Shown here in pieces: positions 6,329-6,432 of a stretch of DNA of 6,432 nucleotides (the first letter of the stretch is position 1; the number at the start of each line of letters is the position of its first letter). The notes under the pieces were generated by a model. The model had not been told where the DNA came from, did not search any database, and was given only the letters and a program-made list of their open reading frames with translations. This DNA comes from JBHHXR01 sp046757205. GTDB lineage: Bacteria; Pseudomonadota; Alphaproteobacteria; Rhodobacterales; Rhodobacteraceae. The stretch spans positions 1-6,432 of the forward strand of contig JBHHXR010000201.1 in the NCBI GenBank assembly GCA_046757205.1. The letters run 5' to 3'. Position numbers and translations under genes: made by a program.

Positions 6329-6345
6329 CGGGGCAGCGGGAAAAC

Positions 6346-6432
6346 TCAGCCGATGATGTCCTGAAAACCGCCGGTCATCGCCTGCTCGACCCCGTCTCTT
6401 GTCCGGACGAGGAACAGGGCGGGGAGATGGCG
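6346..6432 (-). CDS. C-terminal end of an unrecognised gene, truncated at the right edge
   Basis: An open frame enters from the right edge on the minus strand and ends at TGA (6348-6346), giving 28 residues that begin RHLPALFLVRTRDGVEQ and end GGFQDIIG. Codon third positions are mostly G/C like those of its neighbours, which supports real coding. I do not recognise the family from so short a tail. It is co-directional with the enolase-superfamily gene; the gap is 130 nt to the preferred GTG or 46 nt to the in-frame ATG, so the two may be co-transcribed. A role in the same sugar-acid locus is only a guess from position. Confidence 0.5.
   Translation of the reverse strand, partial: RHLPALFLVRTRDGVEQAMTGGFQDIIG

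Noticed and set aside
1..6432. Mobile element, CRISPR array, tRNA/rRNA gene, riboswitch or toxin-antitoxin pair
   Set aside because: No terminal inverted repeats, regularly spaced repeats, transposase-like or small paired frames, or structured RNA gene pattern were seen; the window is almost fully explained by metabolic genes.

Overview
The window is GC-rich (above 60% by eye) with densely packed genes. Codon use and gene content suggest a Gram-negative proteobacterium, most likely an alphaproteobacterium. That placement is inference; there is no rRNA or marker gene. The whole window is a catabolic locus for one or more acid sugars (aldonates).

Left half (1-4252), minus strand. A tight four-gene operon is transcribed right to left: an IlvD/Edd-family [2Fe-2S] aldonate dehydratase of the L-arabinonate/D-xylonate type, a fumarylacetoacetate hydrolase (FAH)-family enzyme of the 2,4-diketo-3-deoxy-aldonate hydrolase type, a D-erythronate dehydrogenase (DenD)-family extended SDR, and a classical SDR that runs off the left edge. 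Gaps are 15, 3 and 9 nt, and the Shine-Dalgarno sequences lie in or against the preceding gene ends.

Middle (4247-4381). A short divergent control region carries an AAACGTTT-centred palindrome typical of LacI-family operators. It lies at the predicted start of the leftward operon. Rightward from it runs a hydroxypyruvate isomerase (Hyi/OtnI)-like gene (4382-5107) with all four metal ligands but a missing N-terminal strand.

Right part (5112-6432), minus strand. An enolase-superfamily (mandelate racemase group) acid-sugar dehydratase converges on the isomerase-like gene. The two stop codons lie in one perfect 12-bp palindrome. Upstream of it is the last 28 codons of a gene I do not recognise.

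Pathway reading (inference): dehydration of an aldonate to a 2-keto-3-deoxy acid by either dehydratase, oxidation at C4 by an SDR, and hydrolysis of the 2,4-diketo acid by the FAH-family enzyme to pyruvate plus a small hydroxy acid. This is the non-phosphorylative route known for L-fuconate and L-rhamnonate. DenD and the OtnI-like isomerase resemble the first two steps of the D-erythronate pathway, but its kinase (OtnK/DUF1537) and decarboxylase (OtnC) are not in view. The mixture of two modules and two unrelated dehydratases is the most interesting feature. The enzyme families are well described individually, and I see no defence system, mobile element, CRISPR array or RNA gene.
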